Shown piece after piece: positions 1 through 8,347 of a stretch of 64,000 nt of DNA. Under the pieces are notes generated by a model, which saw only the letters and a list, made by a program, of their open reading frames with translations, was not told the origin of the DNA and did not search any database. Both the position numbers and the translations under genes were made by a program. Position 1 is the first letter of the stretch. Every line of letters begins with the position of its first letter. This DNA is from Halobacillus alkaliphilus (GTDB lineage: Bacteria; Bacillota; Bacilli; Bacillales; Halobacillaceae): NCBI RefSeq assembly GCF_900113125.1, contig NZ_FOOG01000015.1, positions 1 through 64,000 on the forward strand, written 5' to 3'.

Positions 1-8
1 GAAAAGTT

Positions 9-17
9 CTCCTTCTT
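9..17 (-). promoter_or_regulatory. Ribosome binding site of a gene starting left of the window
   Basis: On the minus strand this reads AAGAAGGAG, a strong Shine-Dalgarno sequence, followed by AACTTTTC up to the window edge. The start codon must lie at or just beyond position 1. In B. subtilis the gene after ftsZ on this strand is in the bpr/spoIIGA region, so spoIIGA is a plausible owner, but no coding sequence of it is visible. Confidence 0.45.
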
Positions 18-20
18 AAT

Positions 21-43
21 CTGTATTAAAGGCTTTAATACAG
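21..43. promoter_or_regulatory. Perfect 23-bp palindrome before the off-window gene
   Basis: The left arm CTGTATTAAAG (21-31) is the exact reverse complement of the right arm CTTTAATACAG (33-43), with one central base. It lies 4 bp upstream of the minus-strand ribosome binding site at 9-17. It could be an operator or an mRNA hairpin next to the RBS; it has no T-tract, so it is not a terminator. A second, looser inverted repeat (ATCACATG/CATGTGAT) lies at 81-107. Confidence 0.5.
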
Positions 44-116
44 GCTATGGCGATAGTTACATCCTGAAAATAGCTGCACAATCACATGGTCTCATCACTC
101 ATGTGATGTCTTAAGT

Positions 117-320
117 GGTTTCGAGCATCTGATTAGGCTAGGTCCGGAGGGGGACGATGAAGACTCCTGTGGGATAAACATGATCGGTGAGACCCCGCAG
201 AGCATTGCTCGAGGAGGCTCAGCACATGCCCACGGAAAGCGAATCGTCCCCCGCAGGACCTACAGACTCCCACAATATCTCGAAACTGAGTCTTACAGTA
301 ACCGGCCCTTTTGTTGAATA
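117..320 (+). repeat. Interspersed hairpin repeat, copy 1
   Basis: This non-coding copy begins with a degenerate GGTTTCGAG and ends with TATCTCGAAACTGAGTCTT and a GGCCCTTTTGTTGAATA tail. GGTCCGGAGGGGGACGAT on the left is the near-complement of the right-hand ATCGTCCCCCGCAGGACC, giving a long imperfect hairpin. The core GACTCCTGTGGGA...CCCACGGAAAGCGA recurs near 22957 and 62680. It accounts for most of the 409-bp gene-free stretch downstream of ftsZ. Confidence 0.85.
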
Positions 321-361
321 AAGAACACATAAAATCAGCAATAAAGTTATACATAGCCAAC

Positions 362-400
362 AAAAAAGCCCGTTGCACCTTGTGAGGTGCAACGGGCTTT
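362..400 (-). terminator. Rho-independent terminator of ftsZ
   Basis: The 14-bp inverted repeat AAGCCCGTTGCACC/GGTGCAACGGGCTT has a 4-nt loop. On the minus strand it ends in a run of T and lies 10 bp after the ftsZ stop. It closes the division cluster. Confidence 0.9.
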
Positions 401-409
401 ACTTTCATT

Positions 410-1564
410 TTAACGGCGACGATTCCGGTTTCTTAGGAATGTCGGGATATCCAGGGTGTCTTCTTCCTGGTTTGGCTTTTGATTTTGTGGCTGAGGGCTT
501 TCACGGCGAGGCTGTTCCTCACGTACGCTGCGCTCAGGATGACTAGGTTTTTGCTGGCTCGGACTTGGCTGGCTTGTAGATGGACGTTTCTTTTGCCCTT
601 GAGCAATTTGCGTCTCATCAAAACCAGTTGCAATAACCGTAACTACAATTTCATCTTTGAGGTTTTCATTGATAACTGAACCAAAGATAACGTTTACTTC
701 CTGATCCGCTGCTGATGTAACGATATCAGCTGCTTCTTGAACTTCATACAGGCTCAAGTTGGTTCCGCCGCTGATATTCATCAGTACGCCATGTGCCCCA
801 TCAATGGATGTTTCAAGCAATGGTGAAGATATAGCTTTCTTAGCAGCCTCTGCGGCTCTGCTTTCACCCGTAGCTATTCCAATGCCCATCAATGCTGATC
901 CTTTGTCTACCATGATGGTCTTAACGTCTGCGAAGTCAACGTTGATCAGTCCTGGAACAGCAATTAAGTCTGATATGCCTTGTACACCTTGACGAAGAAC
1001 ATTGTCTGCTTCGCGGAATGCTTCCAGCATCGGTGTATTTTTATCAACAATTTCAAGAAGACGGTCATTTGGAATGACAATCAGCGTATCTACGCTTCCT
1101 TTCAATCCTTCGATTCCGCCTGCAGCTTGTGTGGAGCGTTTACGTCCTTCAAACGTGAACGGACGTGTTACAACACCTACGGTTAGCGCACCAAGTTCTT
1201 TAGCAACTTGTGCAATGACCGGTGCAGCACCTGTTCCTGTTCCGCCGCCCATTCCGGCTGTAACGAAAACCATATCTGCTCCTTGAAGAGCTTCTTCTAA
1301 CTGTTCCTTACTTTCTTCGGCAGCTTTGCGGCCCACTTCCGGGTTTGCACCCGCACCAAGACCTCTAGTCAGTTTACCGCCAATTTGCATTTTAACTTCT
1401 GCTTTAGATAAATTCAGTGCCTGAGCATCTGTATTTACGGCGATGAATTCTACGCCTTGTACTCCATGCTCAATCATACGGTTGACGGCATTACTGCCAC
1501 CGCCGCCTACTCCGATAACTTTAATGGTTGCCAGTTGGTCCATGCTTGTATCAAAATCTAACAT
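410..1564 (-). CDS. ftsZ: Cell division GTPase FtsZ
   Basis: FtsZ is the tubulin-like GTPase that polymerises into the Z-ring at midcell and recruits the divisome. The 384-residue length is normal for Bacilli. The protein shows the N-terminal [13 protein letters not shown] nucleotide-binding loop, the tubulin signature [10 protein letters not shown] near residue 108, and the NLSLYEV and NVIFG region of the C-terminal domain. A Q/P/S-rich linker follows from about residue 320, then the conserved C-terminal peptide DIPTFLRNR that binds FtsA, SepF and EzrA in relatives. The ATG start is preceded by AGGAGGAAC. It lies 75 bp downstream of ftsA and is followed by a strong terminator, so it is the last gene of the cluster. 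Confidence 0.98.
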   Translation of the reverse strand: MLDFDTSMDQLATIKVIGVGGGGSNAVNRMIEHGVQGVEFIAVNTDAQALNLSKAEVKMQIGGKLTRGLGAGANPEVGRKAAEESKEQLEEALQGADMVFVTAGMGGGTGTGAAPVIAQVAKELGALTVGVVTRPFTFEGRKRSTQAAGGIEGLKGSVDTLIVIPNDRLLEIVDKNTPMLEAFREADNVLRQGVQGISDLIAVPGLINVDFADVKTIMVDKGSALMGIGIATGESRAAEAAKKAISSPLLETSIDGAHGVLMNISGGTNLSLYEVQEAADIVTSAADQEVNVIFGSVINENLKDEIVVTVIATGFDETQIAQGQKKRPSTSQPSPSQQKPSHPERSVREEQPRRESPQPQNQKPNQEEDTLDIPTFLRNRNRRR

Positions 1565-1639
1565 CTTCCGTTCCTCCTAGTACACGAGATTACAAGATTT
1601 ATTGTTTGTGTCCGTCCGCTGACCGACCTTGACCTGTCA

Positions 1640-2929
1640 TTAATCAAAGAAATACTTTAATAAGTTGGACAAGCCTGATTCTTTCTTCTTCTCGGGCTTT
1701 TCATTTTCTTCATTTTGCTGTTTCGCAGCACGTTTCTGTTTTTTAGGCGCTGGTTGTGCAAATTCTTCAGTTACAGATGGGAAAATCTCTTTTCCTTGTA
1801 TTTTCGCATTACGATAGGCGAATTGCAAGATACCTACACCACTTGTAAACTGCGGTTCTCTTACACCGATATAATCCGGGATTGCCAATCGAACATTCGA
1901 ATGGAATACGTCCTGGGCAAGTTCCAGTATGCCAGGCATGTTCATCGTTCCGCCAGTCAGTACAAAACCTCCCGGCAATTCTCTTACTCCCATTCGTTGA
2001 AGCTCTTCAGCTGCTAAGACAAATATTTCTTCTAGTCTAGCTTCAATCATATCAGATAATTGCAATTGATTGAATGCCTGTTCGCGATTACTTCCAATGA
2101 TTGTGACAGAAAATGTTTCCTGCTCATTAGCATCGTCAAAAAAAGCATGCCCATGCTCGACTTTCACTTTTTCTGCTTCTTCTGTCGATGTTCTTAATCC
2201 GATCGACAAGTCTTTTGTAATGTTATCTCCACCGAATGGAATTAAGCTGGTCCCTTTAAGGTGACCGTCTTCAAAAACAGAAATTGTGGTAGATCCACCG
2301 CCCACATCCAGTAGCGCAACACCAAGATTGGTTTCGTCGCTGGACAAGGAGACTGTCCCTGAAGCAAGAGGCTGAAGACAAACATCCAGTACCTCAAGCC
2401 CCGCACGCTCAACACACTTCAAAGTGTTATGTAAAACGGTTTTAGCACACGTAATAATCATACCTTCCATTTCCAATCGAACACCAATCATTCCGCGAGG
2501 ATCAGTAATTTCATCCTGTCCATCCACGATAAACTGGCGGGGTATGACATCAATAATCTCTCTTTCTGGAGGTATAGATAGCACCTGGGCTGCATCAATC
2601 ACCCGTGTAATGTCTTCATTACCAATCTCTCTGCTTTCACTTGAGACAGCAACCACTCCATGACAGGACTGCAGCTGAATATGATTGCCGTTAATACCTA
2701 CCACTACACGGTCAATTTTCATATCTACCATGCGTTCTGCCTGTTCTACGGCTGAACGTATAGAATGGACCGTCTGATCTATATCAACAATTGCCCCTTT
2801 TTTCATACCGTTTGATTTAGCTGAGCCTACGCCAATAATATTGAGGGTATCATTTGAGATCTCTCCAATAATTACCTTTATACGACTCGTTCCTATATCT
2901 AAGCTAACTAATATTTCTTCTTGTTTCAC
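1640..2929 (-). CDS. ftsA: Cell division protein FtsA, Z-ring membrane anchor
   Basis: FtsA is an actin/Hsp70-fold ATPase that tethers FtsZ filaments to the membrane and recruits later divisome proteins. The 429-residue sequence opens with the phosphate-1 motif VSLDIGTSRIKVIIGE and contains the LLDVGGGSTTISVF phosphate-2 motif near residue 205 and the adenosine motif GFVLTGGTMNMPGI near residue 320. A charged K/E-rich linker leads to the C-terminal amphipathic membrane helix GLSNLLKYFFD. The start codon is GTG, chosen because AGGAGGT lies 9 bp upstream. It is co-directional with ftsZ. The ylxW, ylxX and sbp genes that separate divIB from ftsA in B. subtilis are absent. Confidence 0.97.
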   Translation of the reverse strand: MKQEEILVSLDIGTSRIKVIIGEISNDTLNIIGVGSAKSNGMKKGAIVDIDQTVHSIRSAVEQAERMVDMKIDRVVVGINGNHIQLQSCHGVVAVSSESREIGNEDITRVIDAAQVLSIPPEREIIDVIPRQFIVDGQDEITDPRGMIGVRLEMEGMIITCAKTVLHNTLKCVERAGLEVLDVCLQPLASGTVSLSSDETNLGVALLDVGGGSTTISVFEDGHLKGTSLIPFGGDNITKDLSIGLRTSTEEAEKVKVEHGHAFFDDANEQETFSVTIIGSNREQAFNQLQLSDMIEARLEEIFVLAAEELQRMGVRELPGGFVLTGGTMNMPGILELAQDVFHSNVRLAIPDYIGVREPQFTSGVGILQFAYRNAKIQGKEIFPSVTEEFAQPAPKKQKRAAKQQNEENEKPEKKKESGLSNLLKYFFD

Positions 2930-2979
2930 CAGTGGCGCACCTCCTATTACAAGCCATTTGAGTAGTTCAAAGCATATCG

Positions 2980-3008
2980 AATTTACGATAAAAACACAAT
3001 CTTTGCAA
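2980..3008 (-). promoter_or_regulatory. Weak candidate promoter for ftsA-ftsZ
   Basis: The 307-bp gap between divIB and ftsA has no credible ORF. On the minus strand TTGCAA and TAAATT lie 17 bp apart, each matching 4 of 6 consensus sigma-A bases. B. subtilis also has promoters directly upstream of ftsA. The match is weak. Confidence 0.25.
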
Positions 3009-3236
3009 CCATTTCGTAAATCAATTGATATTTTTTGAGACTCCAGCTTTTTTTAGATCACTTTTAAAGCTATTCTTTTAGTTGATTTCCACAAAGTCTA
3101 AAGAATATCCTTTTCATTCATCGCATTTTTTCAATTTTAAGTCAAGGAGCATTTGCAGAATTCACATGAATCCACCCTACCCTGCTGCCGTCAAAACCTT
3201 TATAACTTTTGCTATATCCATGCCATTTGTCAAGGC

Positions 3237-4301
3237 TTACTGCTCGGATTCTTCCGAGCTGGAGGCATCCGTAGAAGCAGATCCATCGTTATCTTCTTCA
3301 TTTCCGCTTTGCTCACTGTCCTGTTCAGAGACTGGAGTGTCTTCCATATCAGGCTCGGAATCCTCTCTTGTTTCAGGTTGAGGGGTTAGTTCCGTATTTT
3401 CCTGAGGTGTGATCGTTGTTTCAGATTCTGGTGCTGACTCCGTATTATCTTCCGGACTATTATTTGCTTCAAATTCAGAGATTGATTCCTCGACCTGATC
3501 CGGGCTGTCAGCCTGAGCTTCACCTTCCGTATCTCCCTCTTCCCCCGCATCGGCATATTCTTCAAAATAAGCACCTACATCGATATGAATAATCCCTTCA
3601 GCGCCTTCTTCTAATTGAGCCACAATGGATGGATAAATGGTCATTTTATTTGAGAAATTCCGGATAGAAGCAAATACCTGAAAGCCATCGTTCATATACA
3701 GCCTAATTTGATAAGGGTTGTCTTCTTTAGGCTCCCAATGAATTTCGGAAATTAAATTCGTTACACTGTGCGGTAATTCCTTTAACTCTTTGGACATTTC
3801 TTCAAGATAAGTCTGTTTTGAAAAGCCGGCCAGGATCGGCGCATCTCCTCCAGGAAGTGAAGAAGTGGCCTCTAGTTTAGTTCCATTTTCAAGAATTGCA
3901 GAGAATTCACCGTTCGTTTGCACGTATCCGATCCGTTCTGCTTCTTCCACTTGAATCTGAACAGTATTCGGAAAATCTCGATTCACATTCACACTCTTAA
4001 TTTCTTTATGAGATTCAACATTATTTTTTATAGAATCAGTATCTACTTTCCAATAATTAGTCTCTGTGGTTATATTAGCCAGTTCCTTAATTTCATCAGC
4101 AGTTACATGCCTTTCGCCCTGGACTTCTATATTACCTACATTACTCAGCGGTGACTGTAAATAAATCACAACCGCAATAAGTAAAAAGAGAATCATCAAA
4201 TAAAGAATCAGTCTTCTGTTTGCTTTTTTCCTTCTTGTCTGCTTCAACTTAGGTATGCGATCTTCTATGGAAACGACTTTTCTCTCTTCCATAACGGGCA
4301 T
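3237..4301 (-). CDS. divIB: Cell division protein DivIB (FtsQ family)
   Basis: DivIB is a bitopic membrane protein of the FtsL-DivIC-DivIB subcomplex that stabilises septal peptidoglycan synthesis. A basic cytoplasmic N-terminus (KLKQTRRKKANRR) is followed by one membrane segment (about residues 30-48). A POTRA domain follows (about 52-122, beginning NIEVQGERHVTADEIKEL), and then the beta domain up to about residue 240. The remaining roughly 115 residues are an extremely acidic, low-complexity tail of E, D, S, P and T, longer than I expect for the family. It would lie outside the membrane, where an acidic surface suits a high-salt habitat; that interpretation is inference. The canonical murG-murB neighbours upstream are missing. 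Confidence 0.93.
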   Translation of the reverse strand: MPVMEERKVVSIEDRIPKLKQTRRKKANRRLILYLMILFLLIAVVIYLQSPLSNVGNIEVQGERHVTADEIKELANITTETNYWKVDTDSIKNNVESHKEIKSVNVNRDFPNTVQIQVEEAERIGYVQTNGEFSAILENGTKLEATSSLPGGDAPILAGFSKQTYLEEMSKELKELPHSVTNLISEIHWEPKEDNPYQIRLYMNDGFQVFASIRNFSNKMTIYPSIVAQLEEGAEGIIHIDVGAYFEEYADAGEEGDTEGEAQADSPDQVEESISEFEANNSPEDNTESAPESETTITPQENTELTPQPETREDSEPDMEDTPVSEQDSEQSGNEEDNDGSASTDASSSEESEQ

Positions 4302-4605
4302 TTCTCCTTACTGCTAGACACCCTTTCGATGCTGCATTAAGCTGTATGAAAGAATGATTTACCATTACTTAATTCAATGAAGGGGTTTCTTCATCTAATG
4401 ACTCCCATTATATCACAAATTTTCGCTAACGGATTACGTGAGTTAAACTAGTTTCATAATATTTTCTCCTATTTTCTCATTTATCCGCTTTCATTCACTA
4501 GTATGTCAGAATTACAGCTTCTCGTCATCCGTTTTCCACGAGTTTCATAATAAAATTATAGAAATGGGCCTGTTAGAATTGAGTGTGGATTTTACAGATA
4601 AGCTC

Positions 4606-4735
4606 TCGTTTCTGTAAGACTCAGTTTCGAGATAAAATAGGTCCATAAAAGAATGTTCGACTAAGACCGCCACGTCCTGTGGCAACGTCGAACGACCCTG
4701 CGTCGTGCAGGGCCCAATAGTTCAATAAGCCTCTT
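4606..4735 (+). repeat. Interspersed hairpin repeat, copy 2 (truncated, module-bearing)
   Basis: The copy begins with the repeat end TCTGTAAGACTCAGTTTCGA, continues to ATAGGTCC, then passes directly into the 60-nt double-hairpin module and a GTTCAATAAGC tail. The central hairpin arm is missing. It occupies the 509-bp gap between spoVE and divIB where murG and murB lie in B. subtilis; nothing else recognisable is in this gap. Confidence 0.8.
4655..4714 (+). ncRNA. Bacillaceae-1-like double-hairpin RNA module
   Basis: The outer stem GTTCGAC/GTCGAAC encloses a hairpin GCCAC-GTCCT-GTGGC, followed by a second hairpin CCCTGC-GTCGT-GCAGGG. Pairs of terminal loops of the form RUCCU are, as I recall, the hallmark of the Rfam Bacillaceae-1 RNA motif. 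The same 60-nt unit recurs at 43512 and 62758, with variant or partial copies at 31910, 54062 and 62411. No promoter was identified, so independent transcription is unproven. Confidence 0.55.
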
Positions 4736-4778
4736 ATAAAAATCAACGACTGTGTAAAATAAAGTCCGAGAAATAACG

Positions 4779-4812
4779 AAAAGACGATGCAGATAAATCT
4801 GTATCGTCTTTT
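4779..4812 (-). terminator. Terminator after spoVE
   Basis: AAAAGACGAT(g)CAGAT pairs with ATCTG(t)ATCGTCTTTT across a short AA loop, starting within the spoVE stop codon. On the minus strand the 3' arm ends in TTTT. It would separate spoVE from divIB, so divIB may have its own promoter. Confidence 0.75.
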
Positions 4813-5911
4813 AATGACTTGAAAATCTGCTGACGCTGAGCAATAATCCCAGCGAAGCAAGAGTAAGAGTGAGAGATGATCCGCCATAACTGACTAGAGG
4901 AAGTGTAATCCCAGTTACCGGAATCAACCCCGTTACTACACTAACATTAATCATTACTTGAATGGACACCATGCCCACGATGCCCAGGGCAAGAAGTGAA
5001 CCAAAAAGGTCAGGAGCATAGAGACTCGTCCTGATTCCTCTCCATAGGAGAATGAAAAATAAAATCAGGATAAAGGCTCCTCCTAAGAACCCAAGTTCTT
5101 CTGCAAGTACCGCAAAAATAAAGTCTGTCTGAGGCTCAGGTAAGTAGAAGAATTTCTGCATGCTGTTTCCTAATCCAAGACCAAGCAATCCTCCTGGACC
5201 AATGGCATACAGGGACTGGATGATTTGAAATCCGCTTCCAAGAGGGTCTTCCCATGGATGAAGAAAGGCAGTAATACGCTTGATCCGGTAGGGAGCTGAA
5301 GCAATTAAAGCGATCATTCCAGCCATACCCGCCCCTGCCATCCACATAAAATGGCTGATTCTGGCTCCAGCAGTAAACATCATCACCATACATGTCCCAA
5401 CCATAACCACGCCTGTCCCTAAATCAGGCTGAAGCATAATTAAAGCAAATGGAACGAGGATTAAAGCTAGTCCAGGAAGGAATCCCTGCTGAAATGAGTT
5501 CATTATCTTTTGACGCTCAGACAAAAAGCGTGCCAGAAATAAAATTAAACCAAGCTTCATAAACTCTGAAGGCTGAATACTGAACATCCCTACGCCAATC
5601 CAACTCCTTGCTCCTCCACGTACCATGCCCACGCCTGGAATTAATACAGCAATTAGAAATACTAGACACATGATTAAAATCCACTTGGAGTGTCTGTGCC
5701 AAACGTAGTAGGGAATTCTTGATAACGCCACCATGGCCACCAGTCCTACGGAAGCAAAAAGCATTTGACGCTTCGCAAAGAACCAAGGGTCATCAAACTT
5801 ATACTCGGACCAGATGCTTGATGAACTGTAAACCATGACAATCCCCATAATCAATATCCCTAATATAGCGGCAACTAACCATAAATCCGGCTTTCTTTGT
5901 TTTTCCTCCAT
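4811..5911 (-). CDS. spoVE: SpoVE/FtsW-type peptidoglycan glycosyltransferase (SEDS)
   Basis: This is a polytopic SEDS-family protein of about ten membrane segments that polymerises lipid II into glycan strands with a class B PBP. Family signatures visible are PSEFMKLGLILFLARFLS, the lipid-linked loop QPDLGTG, the EELGF segment and the C-terminal PVTGITLPLVSYGGSS. Within the mur cluster this position belongs to SpoVE, which makes spore cortex with SpoVD (also encoded here). The window's second SEDS gene at 47620 is the vegetative FtsW by synteny. I chose the internal ATG at 5911 because the first ATG lacks an RBS and the shorter form, 366 residues, matches the B. subtilis length as I recall it. 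Confidence 0.93.
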   Translation of the reverse strand: MEEKQRKPDLWLVAAILGILIMGIVMVYSSSSIWSEYKFDDPWFFAKRQMLFASVGLVAMVALSRIPYYVWHRHSKWILIMCLVFLIAVLIPGVGMVRGGARSWIGVGMFSIQPSEFMKLGLILFLARFLSERQKIMNSFQQGFLPGLALILVPFALIMLQPDLGTGVVMVGTCMVMMFTAGARISHFMWMAGAGMAGMIALIASAPYRIKRITAFLHPWEDPLGSGFQIIQSLYAIGPGGLLGLGLGNSMQKFFYLPEPQTDFIFAVLAEELGFLGGAFILILFFILLWRGIRTSLYAPDLFGSLLALGIVGMVSIQVMINVSVVTGLIPVTGITLPLVSYGGSSLTLTLASLGLLLSVSRFSSH

Positions 5912-5972
5912 AAAAAAAGCCCTACCTCCCATCAGAATGGAAAACAGGGCTCAAGCTTGTCGCATAAAGCCC

Positions 5973-7319
5973 TTACTTCAGCTTATGCACAGCTTCTGTA
6001 AACATGTTGCCTCTTTCTTCGAATGTGCGATATTGATCCCAGCTCGCACAGGCAGGAGATAATAAAACGACATCATTTTGATTGGATAGATGATAAGCTT
6101 CTGTTACAGCCTTATCCATCGTTTCTACTTTAATGATATCTTTGATACCAGCAGACGTACCGGTCTCTTTTAAAAGGTCAGCCGTTTCACCAAATACGAT
6201 CATTGCTTTTACGTTAGAGAGATACGGGGCAAGCCCTTCAAAACTGTTCCCCCGGTCCAGACCCCCTGCCAGCAGAATAATCGGCTGCTGGAACGAACGC
6301 AATGCATAGGAAGTGGCTAATATATTGGTCGCTTTAGAGTCATTGTAAAAGAACCTACCGTTTTTCTCCTGTACGTATTCCAGTCGATGCTTTACACCAG
6401 CAAAGGTCGTCAGCACCTGGTGAATGGCTTCATTGGAAATCCCGATGGTTTTCACAACAGCTAGAGCTGCCAGTATATTTTGCAGATTCTGCTCACCTAC
6501 CAGCACAATTTCCGATTTCTTCATAATAGCTTCCTCATTATAGTAGATCCATTCATTATCTGCCCATGCCCCGCTGCCTTGCTGATGAAGAGTAAAAGGA
6601 ACCTGTTTCGACTTTGCACCCGGAAGGTAGCTCATAATCTTCTTATCATCGGCATTGTACACAAATGTATCTTCTGAGGTCTGATTTTCTATAATTTTTG
6701 CTTTTGCATTATGATAAGCCTCAAGCGTGCCATGATAATCTAAATGAGCTTCGTAAAGGTTTAATAACACAGCAACGTCCGGTTTGAACGTTTCTGTTCC
6801 CAATAACTGAAAGGAGGACATTTCAACGACCATGGCCTCTTTATCACTGGTCGAACGAGCTACTTCACAAGCGACTTTTCCGATGTTACCTGCTACGGAA
6901 ACAGGATGATCATCAGCCTTAATGATCTCATGGATTAATGTTGTGGTCGTGGTTTTTCCATTGGAACCCGTGATCGCAATCAGAGGTCCATCATGAAGTC
7001 TTCCCGCAAGCTCTACCTCCGTAACTACCGGGATTTCCCGTTTTACGGCTTCATCAATTAAGGGGTTTTCATAAGGAATGCCTGGGTTTTTAACAATCAG
7101 TTCTATTCCTTCAAGCGCTTCAAGCGGATGGCCACCCGTAATAACTTCTGCCCCTTTTTCGATTAAACTCTTAACATCTTCACTCTCTTTATCGGCCTTC
7201 AGGTCGTTGATTCTAACTTTGATTTCTGAATCAAGTAAGAGATGGGAGGCTGCCGTGCCACTTTTAGCTAAGCCAACAACTAAAACATGGTTATAAGGAA
7301 AATTCGTTAACGTCTTCAT
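5973..7319 (-). CDS. murD: UDP-N-acetylmuramoylalanine-D-glutamate ligase MurD
   Basis: This is a cytoplasmic Mur ligase that adds D-glutamate to UDP-MurNAc-L-Ala using ATP. The 448-residue protein has an N-terminal Rossmann-like domain ([13 protein letters not shown]). The central ATPase domain carries the P-loop [14 protein letters not shown] near residue 115 and the [16 protein letters not shown] segment. The C-terminal ligase domain carries HRLEYV and NDSKATN. Its start overlaps the mraY stop by four bases (ATGA), indicating translational coupling. A 61-bp gap separates it from the chosen spoVE start. Confidence 0.97.
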   Translation of the reverse strand: MKTLTNFPYNHVLVVGLAKSGTAASHLLLDSEIKVRINDLKADKESEDVKSLIEKGAEVITGGHPLEALEGIELIVKNPGIPYENPLIDEAVKREIPVVTEVELAGRLHDGPLIAITGSNGKTTTTTLIHEIIKADDHPVSVAGNIGKVACEVARSTSDKEAMVVEMSSFQLLGTETFKPDVAVLLNLYEAHLDYHGTLEAYHNAKAKIIENQTSEDTFVYNADDKKIMSYLPGAKSKQVPFTLHQQGSGAWADNEWIYYNEEAIMKKSEIVLVGEQNLQNILAALAVVKTIGISNEAIHQVLTTFAGVKHRLEYVQEKNGRFFYNDSKATNILATSYALRSFQQPIILLAGGLDRGNSFEGLAPYLSNVKAMIVFGETADLLKETGTSAGIKDIIKVETMDKAVTEAYHLSNQNDVVLLSPACASWDQYRTFEERGNMFTEAVHKLK

Positions 7320-8302
7320 CCAAACATCACCTCAATATAAATCCCAAGCACGGCGAACACAAGACCTACTGTCCAAAACGTTGTGACGACACGCCACTCG
7401 GACCAGCCTTTCAGTTCATAATGGTGGTGCAGTGGGCTCATCTTAAAGACTCTTTTGCCTGTCGTTTTAAATGAAATAACCTGAATAATGACTGAGAGTG
7501 TTTCGAGTACAAACACCCCGCCTATGATCACAAGGATGAGTTCCAGTTTTGTTAAAATAGCTGCGATTGCAATGGCTCCACCAAGAGCGAGCGAGCCGGT
7601 GTCCCCCATAAATACCTTAGCAGGGTGAGCATTAAATACGAGAAACCCTAGTAATGCTCCTACAACAGCAAGGGTGAAAATAGTTACTTCCACATTAGAC
7701 TGATCCGTCCACGCCAGAATAGCAAAAGCTCCGAAAGCAATAGCTGCTGTTCCTGCAAGCAGTCCATCCAAACCGTCTGTTAAGTTAACCGCATTAGATC
7801 CCCCTACAAGCATGAATAAAATGAGGAGTCCATATCCCCAGCCCAGTTCCAATTCAAAAGATGTACCAGGTAGAGTAATAAAAGTCGGAAAACCTGTTCG
7901 TTCTAAGATAATGTAAACAACGAGTGCAATAACAATTTGGCCAGCCATTTTCTGTTTTGAAGTTAAACCAAGATTTCGCTTTAAGGCTACTTTTATATAA
8001 TCATCTAAAAACCCGAGCAGCCCATACCCGAGCAGTACAAATAAAACGAGAAATAGGTGGACGCTTGAAGAACCCGGTGTAAACCAGTATGAAGCGCAGA
8101 GGGTAGTGACCAGTACCGCAATGATAATCATCACACCGCCCATCGTAGGGGTTCCTGATTTTTTCTGGTGAGATTCCGGACCTTCTTCTCTAATAGCCTG
8201 ACCGAACTTCAAACGTCTCAAATAAGGAATGATGATCGGCGATATCACAACTGTGAGAGCGAATGATAATGCCATGGTGATTAGTAATATGTAGTCGTTC
8301 AT
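7316..8302 (-). CDS. mraY: Phospho-N-acetylmuramoyl-pentapeptide transferase MraY
   Basis: This integral membrane enzyme transfers phospho-MurNAc-pentapeptide to undecaprenyl phosphate to make lipid I. About ten hydrophobic segments are evident in 328 residues. Catalytic signatures include FLDDYIK near residue 100, [10 protein letters not shown]-like ([12 protein letters not shown]) near 173, [12 protein letters not shown] near 230, and the histidine-rich [14 protein letters not shown] near 286. The ATG is preceded by AGGAGGT. It sits between murF and murD as in B. subtilis and supplies lipid I to MurG, which is not encoded in this window. Confidence 0.97.
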   Translation of the reverse strand: MNDYILLITMALSFALTVVISPIIIPYLRRLKFGQAIREEGPESHQKKSGTPTMGGVMIIIAVLVTTLCASYWFTPGSSSVHLFLVLFVLLGYGLLGFLDDYIKVALKRNLGLTSKQKMAGQIVIALVVYIILERTGFPTFITLPGTSFELELGWGYGLLILFMLVGGSNAVNLTDGLDGLLAGTAAIAFGAFAILAWTDQSNVEVTIFTLAVVGALLGFLVFNAHPAKVFMGDTGSLALGGAIAIAAILTKLELILVIIGGVFVLETLSVIIQVISFKTTGKRVFKMSPLHHHYELKGWSEWRVVTTFWTVGLVFAVLGIYIEVMFG

Positions 8303-8347
8303 TTTCTAGTACCTCCTGTTACTTCGTTGTCAATCATCTCCTATGAA

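Noticed and set aside
133-408. 91-codon minus-strand ORF downstream of ftsZ
   Set aside because: It runs through repeat copy 1 and the terminator hairpin, and similar open frames appear in other repeat copies (22862-23091, 43474-43773). It has no RBS and is a by-product of the repeat.
4811-5911. Annotation as FtsW instead of SpoVE
   Set aside because: Sequence alone does not separate the paralogues well. Position beside spoVD and murD, and the second copy next to pyc, favour SpoVE here and FtsW at 47620.
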